Program-made: the position numbers and the translations under genes
DNA from: Malus domestica
Taxonomy: Eukaryota; Streptophyta; Magnoliopsida; Rosales; Rosaceae
Direction: 5' to 3'
DNA length: 64,000 nt
Assembly: GCF_042453785.1 (NCBI RefSeq)
Contig: NC_091669.1
Coordinates: 10,056,501 to 10,120,500 of the forward strand
Shown here: piece after piece, positions 48,274 through 59,193 of the stretch
How the letters are laid out: each line of letters begins with the position of its first letter
Position numbering within the stretch: position 1 is the first letter of the stretch
The notes under the pieces: generated by a model
Seen by the model: only the letters and a program-made list of their open reading frames with translations
The model's database searches: none
Told to the model about the DNA's origin: nothing

Positions 48274-48301
<28 letters not shown>
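47692..48301 (+). mobile_element. 5'-truncated LINE copy with (TTG)n tail
   Basis: Starting with 'gaccgttttcgctacctagg' it repeats the last 580 bp of the LINE (43290-43868) with scattered differences. The frame is broken by small indels (near 47907 and 47985). It ends 'ccccacttagtgggaaaagg' and then about nine TTG units (48273-48303). This is the only place where the LINE tail survives. Confidence 0.85.
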
Positions 48302-48306
<5 letters not shown>

Positions 48307-48316
48307 GCATTGCAGT

Positions 48317-48600
48317 GCAGATTATTCATAGTATTACTGTGCTAGTAGCGAGCTACTTTTCAACATATATGTGGTTCAAGTTGAATGGTAGATTTTCTTA
48401 TGGTTGAATTTAGAGGGAATGTATGCGTTAAGATCTGTAGGGAAGATGCTTTAAGATAATTTGGTTAGTAATTTGCTTTCCAATCAAAGCTGCCAACGAT
48501 AAGTGAAGCTAGACTTAGTGGCTTCTTCTGTTGTGTCATATAGCATTAAAGAATCACTTTTGCTTTTCTGTATATTGCTGAAGAGAAATGATAAACACAC
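48317..48600 (-). promoter_or_regulatory. Displaced promoter region of UGT-E
   Basis: Immediately after the right TSD copy, the sequence matches the upstream regions of UGT-B and UGT-C ('gtattactgtgctagtagcg', 'gagctacttttcaacat'). The TATA-like position reads CTATGAATAA on the minus strand. It lay directly upstream of UGT-E before the LINE inserted. Confidence 0.6.
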
Positions 48601-48789
48601 TCTTTTTCTACTTCTGCACACCTTGTTAGATCCTTTCTGTTGTTTTGTTTGATTTATTCAGCCTGATGACAAGCAATAAAGAGGGTATGTGAGATACTGT
48701 TTTTAATTAAATTGATCTTATTTGTCTTAGAAATTTTTGATTAAAAGTCCAAAAATATCAACACGAATAGAAGAACTAGCGCATTGTTG

Positions 48790-48793
<4 letters not shown>

Positions 48794-48857
<64 letters not shown>

Positions 48858-49064
48858 AATTGCTTAAGGGGAGGGATCCCCATTTTTTCAAAAAAATGGG
48901 GACACGCTCCCTACCGTTGGATTTGAATTAAATGAAATCCTGTGGTTGAGATTCTAAGGCCTGTGTTTTAATCTCAACCACACAATTTCATTAAAGTCAA
49001 TCTAACGGTGGGGAGCGTGTCCCCATTTTTTTTGAAAAAATGGGGATCCCTCCCCTTAAGCTCC

Positions 49065-49137
<73 letters not shown>
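48794..49137. repeat. (TA)n microsatellite interrupted by a MITE
   Basis: TA runs at 48794-48855 and 49068-49137 flank a foldback element, as if one long TA tract had been split. Confidence 0.9.
48856..49067. mobile_element. Foldback MITE, about 212 bp
   Basis: Inverted arms of about 70 bp: 'gcttaaggggagggatcccc' on the left pairs with 'ggggatccctccccttaagc' on the right. Arms also share 'ggggacacgctccc' / 'gggagcgtgtcccc', with further pairing at 'tctcaaccaca'. Its TSD cannot be defined because the surroundings are TA repeats. TA-targeting (Stowaway-like) is a guess. Confidence 0.75.
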
Positions 49138-49138
<1 letters not shown>

Positions 49139-50020
49139 CTTACAAAACCATTTCAAATAGTTTAATATCAACATGAATAGAAGAACTGATTTTCACACCA
49201 TTTTTAGTAACTAAATAAAACTGAAGATGTAGTAGCAGGCATAACATGTTGCTAGTTCTTTTGAACCGATAACTGTTAGGCATGCAATACATGTCTCTTA
49301 TTAGTTCCAATGCACAGCATCTAGATCTTTTTAGACTGAATTTGATTCACTAATTTTTCCAAGTTTGCAGATGAAGAACCCTGTGGACCAGTGGCTTCCT
49401 CTGCCAATTTTTTCCACTCCATGGCCTTATTCTTCATTCGCGTACCCTTCTCTCCCTCCATTAACTCTCTAACAAGCTTCTCAACATCATCTCTCTTGAC
49501 ATCATTATTGATCTCCATACCAATGCCCCATTTTTTGCAAGTATAGTGACAGTTCGTAGGCTGATCAGCAAAGAACGGCCAACACAGCATAGGCACTCCT
49601 GCAGACACACTTTCCACCGTAGAATTCCAACCACTGTGTGTCAAAAATCCTCCAACTGATGGATGGTTAAGGACTAGCTCTTGAGGGCACCAACTCGCTA
49701 TTAGACTTCTCCCCTTAGTTTCATCCACAAACTCGGGTGGCAAAATTGCTGATCTACCAACTACCAAGCCAGGCCTAATTACCCAGAAGAAAGAAACCTT
49801 GCTATTTGCAAGTCCACAACCAAATTCCACAAGTTGTTCCGGGGTCATGACCGTTATGCTGCCGAAATTCACATAAACAACTGAGTTTGGTGCCTTATCG
49901 TTCAGCCATTCGAGGCACTCTGTTTCTTCTTTCCACAGGCTATATCCCAGGGACTTCAAAGGGTGTTGTGGTATCTGATTGAGAAGTAACTGGAAAGGGC
50001 CAACGGCGTAAACAGGTGGA

Positions 50021-50950
50021 TGTGGATGCAAATTTTCTCCTCTTCGATCTTGGACGATTTTGCACCTACAAAACAACTAGCACCTTAGGTTAAGGCCAAA
50101 AGCCTCACGCGCCCACGATGAATGGGGGGGGCTTTGGCCGAAGAACCTCCGATGCCAAAGTTAGAATTTTAGAGAGAAATAGTGTTTAGAGTGTTTTGGA
50201 ATTTTTGCAAGAGATTTGGAATGAGTGTTTGGTAAAAATGGGTGACTATTTATAGGACCAAATTGGTCCACATCTTCAAGAAATGGCCGGCCCTTTCTTT
50301 GTGCTTTGGGATGAATTTTGTGGTTTTATTAGCCACTTTATTGGCTAATAAAATATAATAGAAATAAATGGGAAGTTACCCAATTGAATGACTAGCGTTA
50401 TTTGGCTAATAAAGTGGAAGAAATTTGAAAAGGTGTGGAGCAAAGAGAGGGAATGTGGCCGGTCTACTAGGTGGGATTTTAGGGTTTATTTTAGGTTTAA
50501 TTAGCCAATTAATTGGCTAATTAAATATGAAAGGAAATGTTTTAGTATTTATGGTATTGATTGGCTAATTTAAAAGGGAAGGAAAGGTGGAAAAGGTAGA
50601 AAAAGGTGATGGAATAGGCTTTGAATGGGGTAGCCGGCCCTATATCATTTTTTAGGTTTGAGTGGATGTTTCAAATTGATAATTAAGGGATGATTTTAGG
50701 AGATATGGGAAGAATATATTATTTAGATAATTAATTAACTAAATAATATATTAGGGAAATTAAGTTTTGGAAATAATTACCTAAAATAAGATAATTTGGA
50801 ATTGGTTACCTCTTTTGGAGCATTTTTTGAATTGGTTGAGGATGATTACCCACTACTTGCGCGTAGGAATCCCGGTAGGCCTCAAGGGTATTTTTGTCCT
50901 CTTTCGTTCAAAAGTCCACGTGTCGCCTAGCGAATATTTTTGGCTCCACA
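50021..50950 (-). repeat. 3' LTR (left copy), 930 bp
   Basis: On the plus strand it starts TGTGGATGCAAATTTTC and ends TTTTTGGCTCCACA. A minus-strand polypurine-like tract (AGGTGTGGGGGCATT) lies directly next to it at 50951-50965. Confidence 0.9.
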
Positions 50951-51277
50951 AATGCCCCCACACCTGTTGGGCTGCTTGCAGAAAAGGGCAACAGGTGTAG
51001 AGATTTTCTCGCTTTAGGCAACTCTGAATTGATTTCTATTTTGTTGTTGATTCTCTCTTTAAATGGAAATTAGATCCTTCTAGGAAAGGGAAATAAATTT
51101 CTCTCAAAGCCTATTTAAGTCCACCTTAAGTGGGTTATTAAATCAACTTTGGAGAGCGATTTATTCTACCCTACAAGAGAGAGATAGCTTAGAGGATATT
51201 TGTTCCCCCTCCTCTAGCAATCTTCTACATCTTGCCCGTGCAAAGGACCGTATTTCGTTGCTTTCTTCGTCTTCTTC

Positions 51278-54200
51278 GTGCCGCACCAATGTAAGAAAAA
51301 TTTAATTTTTCTTGCCTTATTCTTGGATAGTGCTATTGCGGGGTGGTGCGGCACGTCGGCTGGCAGGGGCCAGGAGCTGGCTCGGCATGAGCTGAGGAGA
51401 TGTCGTGGCAGGGACCACTGCTTGGGCAGCTTGGCTTGGCCTGAGCCAAGGGCAGCTTGTGCAGCTGGGGTCGAGGATTGTGGCGCTAGGGCACAGTGTT
51501 AGGCGAGCCGCATAGCTCATGTCCTTTGGGCTCTTGGACCTGACTCGGGCCAGGCTGGCGATTGAGAGAAATAAGGAGATTGCGGGTCTCATGGGCTGCT
51601 GGAATGTTGGGCATGTATGCCTTCTGCCTGCTGGAATGCTGGGTTGAGCTCCCCTGCTGAGTACCATGAATGTCGTTGGCTACTTAGTCTTCTTTGCTGA
51701 AAGAAAGGTGGGCTGCTCCAGAAAGATGAGGTAAAGAGGATCAAGGCGGATGCACTGGCTCGTCTGATCGCTGTCGTGGAGCTTACTATGAATGAAGATG
51801 GAAAGAAGAGATCTTCCCCGCCTGCTCATGAGATGCCTAGTTAAGAAAAAACTGAAGACTTCTTCTGCTGCTCATGAGGGTCCGCTTGCTACCGAGAGGT
51901 ATGTGATTGACATGACTTCTTCTAATGGGAAGAAAAATAAGGCTGCTAGATCTGAGCATGTGGCGTCTTCCATGTTGAGAATGGCTAGTACAATTGTGGA
52001 TAAGATTACTCAGCGTAAAGGTTTTATCATGCCCCCAGTGCCGAAGTCTGTAGGACGTTCTTTAGGAGCCAAGTCCGGTTCACCTTTGTAGAGACTTGCT
52101 ATTATGAAGAGTGGTAAGGTGGACTCTGCTGCTAAAGTGGCGCCAAAGCCTGCTCCCTTTGCTGCTGAGATTGATTCGCCTCAGATTCAAGATCTTAAGC
52201 TTGCAATTTCTGAGCTTCGTTTCGCTACTTATGCTAAGAAGAGAGTGGATGAGCTTTTCTATTTCTCTGGAAGACTTGTTTGCTTTTACTTTTAAGGCTT
52301 CCATTGGTGAAGTAGTTGGAGAAGTTAGTGCCCAGACTGGGGCAGCCGGGGGTGAAGCGTCGGATGATGCCGCTGCTAAGAGCGTTACGGCTGTTTGAAG
52401 GTGTGGCGACCGAGTAGTCGTGGGATGTCCAAGCTGCTGTAATGTAGTATTTTAGGTAGCCTTTAGGATTTTCTTTGTTTTTCCTTGTAGCTTTTGTTTT
52501 GCTTGAATTCCTTCGGCCTTTGCTAGTTGTTTATAAACATGTTTTCCTTCGTTTTTCTTCATCTTCACTTCTTTTGTTCATGCCCTAACCTTTAGACTTG
52601 ATAGACCAGTGGCAAGCATGCTACTTTTTTATAAGCAGACAAACTCGCGTAGCCTATGCAGCTGTAGGTGTTGGTGTAGAACTTTGCAAAGTTGTTAGCC
52701 ATAGGGTTGGCAGCCGGATGCCTTACTTACAGAAGCAGACAAGTCCGCGTAACCACTAGGCTGTTAACCTTGACTTTCTTCAATTCCGTAGGTTGCGTAG
52801 CAAGTATCACAACACTTTAGGACTTGGTGTAGGTTGTTTCGCGCTTGGCAAAGGTGAAGCTTATCGACTACGTAGCATGTCGGCAGTGGATAAAACTTCG
52901 TATATGCGCGCTAGCTTGTTTAACCTTTCACAAGAATGTGCGGTTGTATAAGTCTAGTGCGGCTTCACTGCTCGAAGGGCAAGCCGTAGGCAGTCTTCCG
53001 GAATCCGTAGGCTACCTTAGTGCACTCGGTAGCAGCTTTAGGATTCCAGGGCAGCCGTCCATTAGATGTACTGCGTAATGTGCCCTCTCCGTCTCTAGGG
53101 CCCGGTTCCCCATGGATTAGGCCAAGAGACCCAAAATCCTTCAGTTAGCTAAGCCTTGAAAAAGACCATTGCGGCTACTTCTAGGAATCCCGGCGCAAGC
53201 CATCGTGCATCTAGTTATACTAGGGCAGCCAGGCTCATCCACGTCTGGATATTCGGAGTGTAAAGTTTATCCTCCCGTCTTGGAGAGCTGACCCATATGG
53301 GTGTCGGAGAATTGGTTTACCCTCTCGCACTGGAGAGCATGGTTGGTCCCTCGGGGGGCGCAATTCCTGCGATGAGTCCCTAAGAAGGGCGCAGTCTTCT
53401 TTTGAAGTGCATGAGTGATTAGTTGTTGTAAGCATGCAGCCAAGCCAAGTTGTGATTACTTCTAAATTCCTCATTGAAAAACGAGTGAAACGAACGAGAA
53501 CTTTAGCTGTAAGGTAGGAACTGCATAACAACTGGATAGTCCTCAGCTTGTGAGGTGGTGCTCGTCGAGCTTATTGAGTCTTCGGGTTTTGATGTAGCGG
53601 GAGGTCACACATGGTACTTCTTCAGATTGTAGGCCATCCATTTCTTTTCAATCTTTTTGCCGCTTTATGGTGGTGAGGGTGTAATTACTCTTGCCCCTTA
53701 CTCTGCTGATCTTGTACGGATCTTCCCAGATGGGATCCATCTTTTTGAAGCCTTCTCTGCCGGCAATGATGAAGGCTTTTCTGCGTCGTCGACATGCAAA
53801 TGCCAGAAGTCTCCATCGGGTGGAGTAAGCGCAGCTAGAGTGTGCTTGGCTACTTCTGAGGCATCGTTGGGCCGCTCTGTTGCGTCACCTAGGCTCGGCG
53901 TGAAGACGCAGTAGGGAGCTGTGGAGATGGGGCCATGTCATACGCAACAGGAGATGCTCAACTGCCGGTATTGGGCACTCTAAAGTTGAATCATTAAGCA
54001 AGGGTCGGCTAGGGTCGTGTGATGCGCAGCAAGAAATGGTACTCAACTGCCGGTACATGTTGCTCCTATGTAGAATCTTTTAGGGTGACGAGGACAAAAC
54101 TTACTTTCGAGTGTGTCCTTCCAGTGTTGCGTTTGTCAGAAAACTTTACATCTGCCAAGGTCTACGCCTTTATCGTCGCGCGTCTGGATTGGGCAGAATA

Positions 54201-54436
54201 GTACGTCATTAAGATGATTGCATGCGTTTGAAAGTAAAACTTGTGCTTCTGGGTTGCAACAACTATCGCCAAAGTTAGCTTTTGAATTTTTAATAACATC
54301 GAGGAGAGCTTTTGAACTGTAGAATACAGGTAACTGTGGAATACAGGTAGTCGGGCCCCCATCTCTTTTCGCATGATGGTAGAGCTTATTGCTACTTTAG
54401 ATACCGTCAAACATGTGAATAAGTCATCCGCTGCTT
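51278..54436. other. Non-coding internal region of the LTR element
   Basis: Where pol would lie there is GC-richer sequence with only short plus-strand open frames (51792-52091, 52111-52398) that have no known domain. I see no retroviral-type protease, reverse transcriptase or integrase motif on either strand. Confidence 0.6.
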
Positions 54437-56803
54437 CTAGGGAGGTGATGTTGGGTACTTCTTCAAGTCCTTGAATGTGCATTGGCGAGCCTCATCCCAA
54501 AGTGCATACTTCTCTGCCAAAGCAAAAGAGTCTGCCAGAGTTAGATCTTCTTTCATGATCAATTTTCCGAATAGCGGGTGGTCTGCTGGAAGTCCTTTTT
54601 GGAAGGCTGCTCTAGCTATCGAGTCGTTGCATCCGACTATTTTTGCCTTCTCTACTTTGAACCTCCTCACATAGTCGCGAAGTGACTCATTTGGGTTCTT
54701 CTTGACGTTGAACAAATGATCAGATTTCTTTTTGATCGAGCGATAGGATGAATATTCTTTGGTGAAAACCAAAGAAAGTTCGTAGAAATTCCGGATGGAT
54801 TGTGGCGGCAGGGTGTAGAACCAATCTTGCGCCTCGCCTTGTAGAGTGGTGGCGAATATCTTGCACATGAGCTCATCGTTGTTTCGATAAAGGATCATTG
54901 CGCTTCGGTAGCGCTTTAAGTGTCTCTCCGGGTCTTCATCCCCTTTGAAAGATGTGAAATGTGGCATGCTGAACTCTCGTGGAGGCTCTGCCTGCTCGAT
55001 CTCGTCCGTGAAGGGTGACCTGCTTATGTTGGTCATGTTCCGTCGTAGTGCCTCGTCGGTGACCTCATTGCGTTGGAAATCATGCAATCGCTTGGTCAAG
55101 AGTCTCTCTACTTCTTCCTGAATTTGCCTTTGTTGGGGTAGTGCAGCTCTCGGCTGCCCCCAGCCATGACTTGCTGGTCTAGGCTGCTCTTCCATGTGTT
55201 TGGCTCGTCTATGCCGCAGATGCAGTGCATATGGTGCATTCCTAGCAGGCGAGCGAGTTCTTTGCAGGCTGCTGGTTGAACTTGAGCTGGATTGAGTGAC
55301 TGCTTCTCTCCGTCCGTCGTGCTGCCTACTTTGATGTGAGGTGGATGATGCTCCTTGTGGGCTTAGCCGCAAATGAACACTTTGTCTGGAAGGTTGCTCA
55401 TGTTGACTATCGGAGTGTGACCCCAACCGTGAATGTATGCTCATCCGTTGGCCTAGTCGAGAGTACACGCTCCTCCGCGCGCTAAAACGGGAGTATACGC
55501 TATCTCGGGAGCCCAATCGGGAATGTACACTGCCTGAACGTTCAGCTCGTGGCTGGTCGAATGGCTGCTTGCTGGGATGCTGCTGGAAAGGTTCGTCTGC
55601 CCTTGTCCTACTTCGGGATACCTCGTCCGGGGCACGTTGGATCCCGATGCGTTGCAAAAGTTGATTCACCAAAGTTGTCTGTTGTGCAAGGGCGCTCGTC
55701 AACTCTATGACTTGTCGAGACAAGTGTTGTTCGCCATTTGGATTGGAAGAGCTTGGAATGAATGCGCCTCCTTGAGCAGTGGAAGGGTGGTAGACTCCGG
55801 GCGCGAGATTTGAGTTGGGAAATGTCAAATCCGCGAAAAAATGTGGTGAGAATGCCCCCGGCTCGATGGTAGGTCCAGATGGTTGAGATAGTTTTGGGCC
55901 GACTTGGGCTGCTTGGAAAGCCACGGGAGCAGTGTGGGCCTTGAGAGTGGGCTGCTCGTCGGGAGTGGGCTGCTCGTTGGGAGCAGGCTGGGTCACGAGA
56001 GCAGGCTGCTTGGCAGGAGCAGGTTGCTTGGCGGGAGCAGGCTGGGCCACGGAAGCAGGCTGCTTGGCAGGAGCAGGTTGCTTGGCGGGAGCAGGCTGGG
56101 CCACGGAAGTAGGCTGCTTGGCAGGAGTAGGCTGGGCCACGGGAGTGGGCTGCTTGGCAGGAGCAGGCTGGGCCACGGAAGTGGGTTGCTCGACGGGAGC
56201 AGGCTGGATCACGGGAGCAGGCTGCTCAATGCGCGGTGCATGTGAATGCGAGGCTTGGGCTTGGGTCCACGTGAACTTGGATGGCACGGCTTGGATCGTG
56301 GTCTTGGTACCGTGAGCCTTGGATGGCACGGCTCGGGCCGTGGTGAAGGCTCCATGGACCTCGCCACGAGTGGCTACCGAAGTAGCCATCGTGGTGGTTC
56401 CCATGGTGGCCGTGGTGAAGGCATCATGGACCTCGCCGTGGGTGGCTACCGAGGTAGCCACCACGGTGGTTCCCATGGTGGAAGCTCGTGGTGATGATGT
56501 CGCTCCCCTTATTGTCGCATTTTGCCTTACGGATCTCCGGGTCGTGGTGAAGGCTCCATGGACCTCGCCACGAGTGGCTACCGAAGTAGCCACCGCGGTG
56601 GTTCCCATGGTGGCCGTGGTGAAGGCACCATGGACCTCGCCGCGGGTAGCTACCGAAGTAGCCACCACAGTGGTTCCCATGGTTGAAGCTCGTGATGATG
56701 ATGCCGCTCCCCTTATTGTCGCATTTAGCCTCACGGATCTCCGCAATCCCATTTCTTGAACATTAGAATTTTCACTTGTGGAATTTTCTAAATTTCTAGC
56801 CAT
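54437..56803 (-). CDS. Retrotransposon Gag protein
   Basis: The probable start is the ATG at 56801-56803 (MARNLENSTSENSN), giving 788 residues; the frame is open further upstream to 56947. Gag packages element RNA into cytoplasmic particles. The N-terminal third is built of repeats: first 'TMGTTVVATSVATRGEVHGA' units, then many QPAPAKQP / PVAQPTPAK units. A Ser/Arg-rich middle follows with repeated SVYSRLG-type motifs. The C-terminal quarter is the gag core: FTSFKGDEDPERHLKRYR, then LQGEAQDWFYTLPP, then NESLRDYVRRFKVEKAKI, then AFQKGLPADHP. It ends without a visible CCHC zinc knuckle or any protease domain. Confidence 0.88.
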   Translation of the reverse strand: MARNLENSTSENSNVQEMGLRRSVRLNATIRGAASSSRASTMGTTVVATSVATRGEVHGAFTTATMGTTAVATSVATRGEVHGAFTTTRRSVRQNATIRGATSSPRASTMGTTVVATSVATHGEVHDAFTTATMGTTTMATSVATRGEVHGAFTTARAVPSKAHGTKTTIQAVPSKFTWTQAQASHSHAPRIEQPAPVIQPAPVEQPTSVAQPAPAKQPTPVAQPTPAKQPTSVAQPAPAKQPAPAKQPASVAQPAPAKQPAPAKQPALVTQPAPNEQPTPDEQPTLKAHTAPVAFQAAQVGPKLSQPSGPTIEPGAFSPHFFADLTFPNSNLAPGVYHPSTAQGGAFIPSSSNPNGEQHLSRQVIELTSALAQQTTLVNQLLQRIGIQRAPDEVSRSRTRADEPFQQHPSKQPFDQPRAERSGSVHSRLGSRDSVYSRFSARRSVYSRLGQRMSIHSRLGSHSDSQHEQPSRQSVHLRLSPQGASSTSHQSRQHDGRREAVTQSSSSSTSSLQRTRSPARNAPYALHLRHRRAKHMEEQPRPASHGWGQPRAALPQQRQIQEEVERLLTKRLHDFQRNEVTDEALRRNMTNISRSPFTDEIEQAEPPREFSMPHFTSFKGDEDPERHLKRYRSAMILYRNNDELMCKIFATTLQGEAQDWFYTLPPQSIRNFYELSLVFTKEYSSYRSIKKKSDHLFNVKKNPNESLRDYVRRFKVEKAKIVGCNDSIARAAFQKGLPADHPLFGKLIMKEDLTLADSFALAEKYALWDEARQCTFKDLKKYPTSPP

Positions 56804-56949
56804 TATATTTTGCTTATACGTTTTATCAAAGAACCTTTGCAAGTAAAAAATTCTAATAATAAGAACGTATGAAAAATATTCAAATGGACTAGAAAATAAA
56901 GAAAAAACCTTTTTTGTGCGAGAGTCTTCTACGAGTATGGATTTCAACT

Positions 56950-56968
56950 CTCAATGAAAGCACCAATT
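56950..56968 (-). other. Primer-binding-site region of the LTR element
   Basis: The minus strand reads AAATTGGTGCTTTCATTGA directly after the 5' LTR. This is where the tRNA primer would anneal; I cannot say which tRNA from memory. Confidence 0.5.
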
Positions 56969-57899
56969 TGTGGATGCAAATTTTCTCCTCTTCGATCTTG
57001 GACGATTTTGCACCTACAAAACAACTAGCACCTTAGGTTAAGGCCAAAAGCCTCACGCGCCCACGATGAATGGGGGGGGGCTTTGGCCGAAGAACCTCCG
57101 ATGCCAAAGTTAGAATTTTAGAGAGAAATAGTGTTTAGAGTGTTTTGGAATTTTTGCAAGAGATTTGGAATGAGTGTTTGGTAAAAATGGGTGACTATTT
57201 ATAGGACCAAATTGGTCCACATCTTCAAGAAATGGCCGGCCCTTTCTTTGTGCTTTGGGATGAATTTTGTGGTTTTATTAGCCACTTTATTGGCTAATAA
57301 AATATAATAGAAATAAATGGGAAGTTACCCAATTGAATGACTAGCGTTATTTGGCTAATAAAGTGGAAGAAATTTGAAAAGGTGTGGAGCAAAGAGAGGG
57401 AATGTGGCCGGTCTACTAGGTGGGATTTTAGGGTTTATTTTAGGTTTAATTAGCCAATTAATTGGCTAATTAAATATGAAAGGAAATGTTTTAGTATTTA
57501 TGGTATTGATTGGCTAATTTAAAAGGGAAGGAAAGGTGGAAAAGGTAGAAAAAGGTGATGGAATAGGCTTTGAATGGGGTAGCCGGCCCTATATCATTTT
57601 TTAGGTTTGAGTGGATGTTTCAAATTGATAATTAAGGGATGATTTTAGGAGATATGGGAAGAATATATTATTTAGATAATTAATTAACTAAATAATATAT
57701 TAGGGAAATTAAGTTTTGGAAATAATTACCTAAAATAAGATAATTTGGAATTGGTTACCTCTTTTGGAGCATTTTTTGAATTGGTTGAGGATGATTACCC
57801 ACTACTTGCGCGTAGGAATCCCGGTAGGCCTCAAGGGTATTTTTGTCCTTTTTCGTTCAAAAGTCCACGTGTCGCCTAGCGAATATTTTTGGCTCCACA
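56969..57899 (-). repeat. 5' LTR (right copy), 931 bp
   Basis: Nearly identical to 50021-50950. It should contain the promoter of the element, reading leftwards. A solo LTR of the same family sits at 2783-3521. Confidence 0.9.
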
Positions 57900-58136
57900 G
57901 TGGAGACATAGATGAGAGAGCATCCAAAACATCCATCTCCAATGCATCAAAGGTATGTATAACAATTGCTGAAGCTTCATGTAGTCTGCCCATTCCTTCA
58001 AGTATGATATTCCAGATTGCATCATTGGGATTTGTTGTTATAAAGTTGTTAGGAAGATCCCTTAAACGAATACTTTCAATTCCTGGTATCCAGTCTACCT
58101 CTTGGTCTAAAAAGCCATTCGTGAAGCACCTCTCAT

Positions 58137-58691
58137 CTACAAACAGCCAAGTAATGCTTTATTAGTAAAAAGTATCTTCATTTGCTTGATTAACATATAC
58201 AAACTCTCTCATGGACAATTTGTCTTTTTTTGCCAATGCAACAATTGTCGTTCATGAACTTTGAAATTAGGACGTCTCCAACAAATTCGAAATTGGGTGC
58301 TACTAGATTAATTGATCATTAGCAACCACTGTTGTTGATTAATTAAAAAATTAGAACTAATAACCAAATTGTGAAACTGTTATTAGCACTTCAGAAAGTA
58401 ACCATGCCTTCTTCCCTTTCTTTATTTTTTTGGGTAATTGCTTATGTTGATTACCACTTTTTCTCACACTGCACATCCTTATTTATTTTTTACTATTGAA
58501 TTGGTTGAATAAATCAAAGCATAATCAATTAACAAAAATAAGCATGATGAAATTATTTCCCTTACTTTTTCACTAGGGAGGAGTGTAAGATGAATTTTTG
58601 TAGATTCAATAATAGTTTCCTAAAATCAGACCCCAAAAAAACAAAAACAAAAATAGTTTCCTAAAATCAAACAATTGCTTTAATTCTTTAC
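58137..58691 (-). other. UGT-F intron
   Basis: 555 bp GT-AG intron at the family position, with acceptor TTTGTAG|ATGAG. It is 4-5 times longer than in UGT-B, UGT-C and UGT-E. Confidence 0.8.
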
Positions 58692-59193
58692 CTTTGAGGG
58701 GTGCTAGTCCTCTTTCCACCAAAGCAGGATACTGCATATAGCCCATGGTGCTGCTTGCTGAATAAGTAAACAAGAGAATGACGGGGATGCCAAGTTGTTG
58801 AGCTGCAGGGGTTGTGAATGGCATGAAACCATCTGAAAAAATGCATGTCACTGGAGGAGTACTACTACTATTGTTGAGTTTCTTTATCAGATCAACGAAA
58901 GGTGCCAACAAGTTGTTTGTGACGGAATCTGCAAGCAAATTGAGGTCTTGGGTGGCATCTTCATCCGAATCCGGTAGGCCATCTGGGATCGTTTCAAATC
59001 GAAAATCATCAGGCAAGCCATAGAGGGACTCGGGTCCTTGAGATTTGACTAACCGCCTATGATTGAACTCGGTGTTGACATAGGTTATACGAAAACCTTT
59101 ATGGTGGAGAAGTTTTGCTAATTGAAGCATTGCCTTTATGTGACCTTGAGCCGGAGCTGGAATACAAACAGCATGAGGCTTGTTAGAACACAT

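Larger units (their letters stand above)
40599..48301 (+). mobile_element. Composite LINE insertion in the UGT-E leader
   Basis: A 15 bp direct repeat (tgtttgcattgcagt) lies at 40584-40598 and 48302-48316, on either side of a 7.7 kb block. UGT promoter sequence resumes directly after the right copy. The block holds a full LINE lacking its tail (40599-43868), a 3.8 kb LTR-retroelement-like segment (43869-47691), and a second copy of the LINE 3' end with a (TTG)n tail (47692-48301). The TTG tail is typical of RTE-type LINEs. Confidence 0.8.
50021..57899 (-). mobile_element. Young gag-only LTR retrotransposon inserted in UGT-F exon 2
   Basis: 7.9 kb, minus orientation, bounded by TG...CA LTRs and an exact 5 bp TSD GTGGA (50016-50020 and 57900-57904). 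The internal region holds a gag frame (54437-56803) but no protease, reverse transcriptase, RNase H or integrase that I can find. It must therefore have moved with enzymes from another element (TR-GAG/LARD type). By eye the two LTRs differ at one base (C at about 50891 against T) and one homopolymer length (8 against 9 G), so the insertion is recent. Confidence 0.92.
49321..59193 (-). pseudogene. UGT-F: UGT85A-type gene split by an LTR retrotransposon
   Basis: Exon 1 is 58692-59193 (ATG 59191-59193) and exon 2 starts at 58136 after a 555 bp intron. Exon 2 is interrupted at codons for MSP/PVY, where 50021-57899 is a retrotransposon flanked by GTGGA. Without the insert and one GTGGA copy, the frame runs through to the stop at 49321-49323 and would give 477 residues. 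His18 (PAQGHIKAM), the Asp in TCIFSDG and the PSPG box (WCPQELVL to ADQ) are all present. I see no other lesion, so the loss appears to be due only to the insertion. UGT-F has the most distinctive N-terminus (MCSNKPHAVCIP) and the longest intron of the cluster. As it stands only truncated or chimeric products are possible. Confidence 0.93.

Noticed and set aside
48974..49174. Frame with a long Tyr-Ile repeat
   Set aside because: Translation of the TA microsatellite and MITE, not a protein.
55904..56759. Plus-strand frames rich in Gly/Leu/Arg or Val/Ala/Thr repeats
   Set aside because: They are antisense shadows of the repetitive N-terminal part of the minus-strand gag gene.
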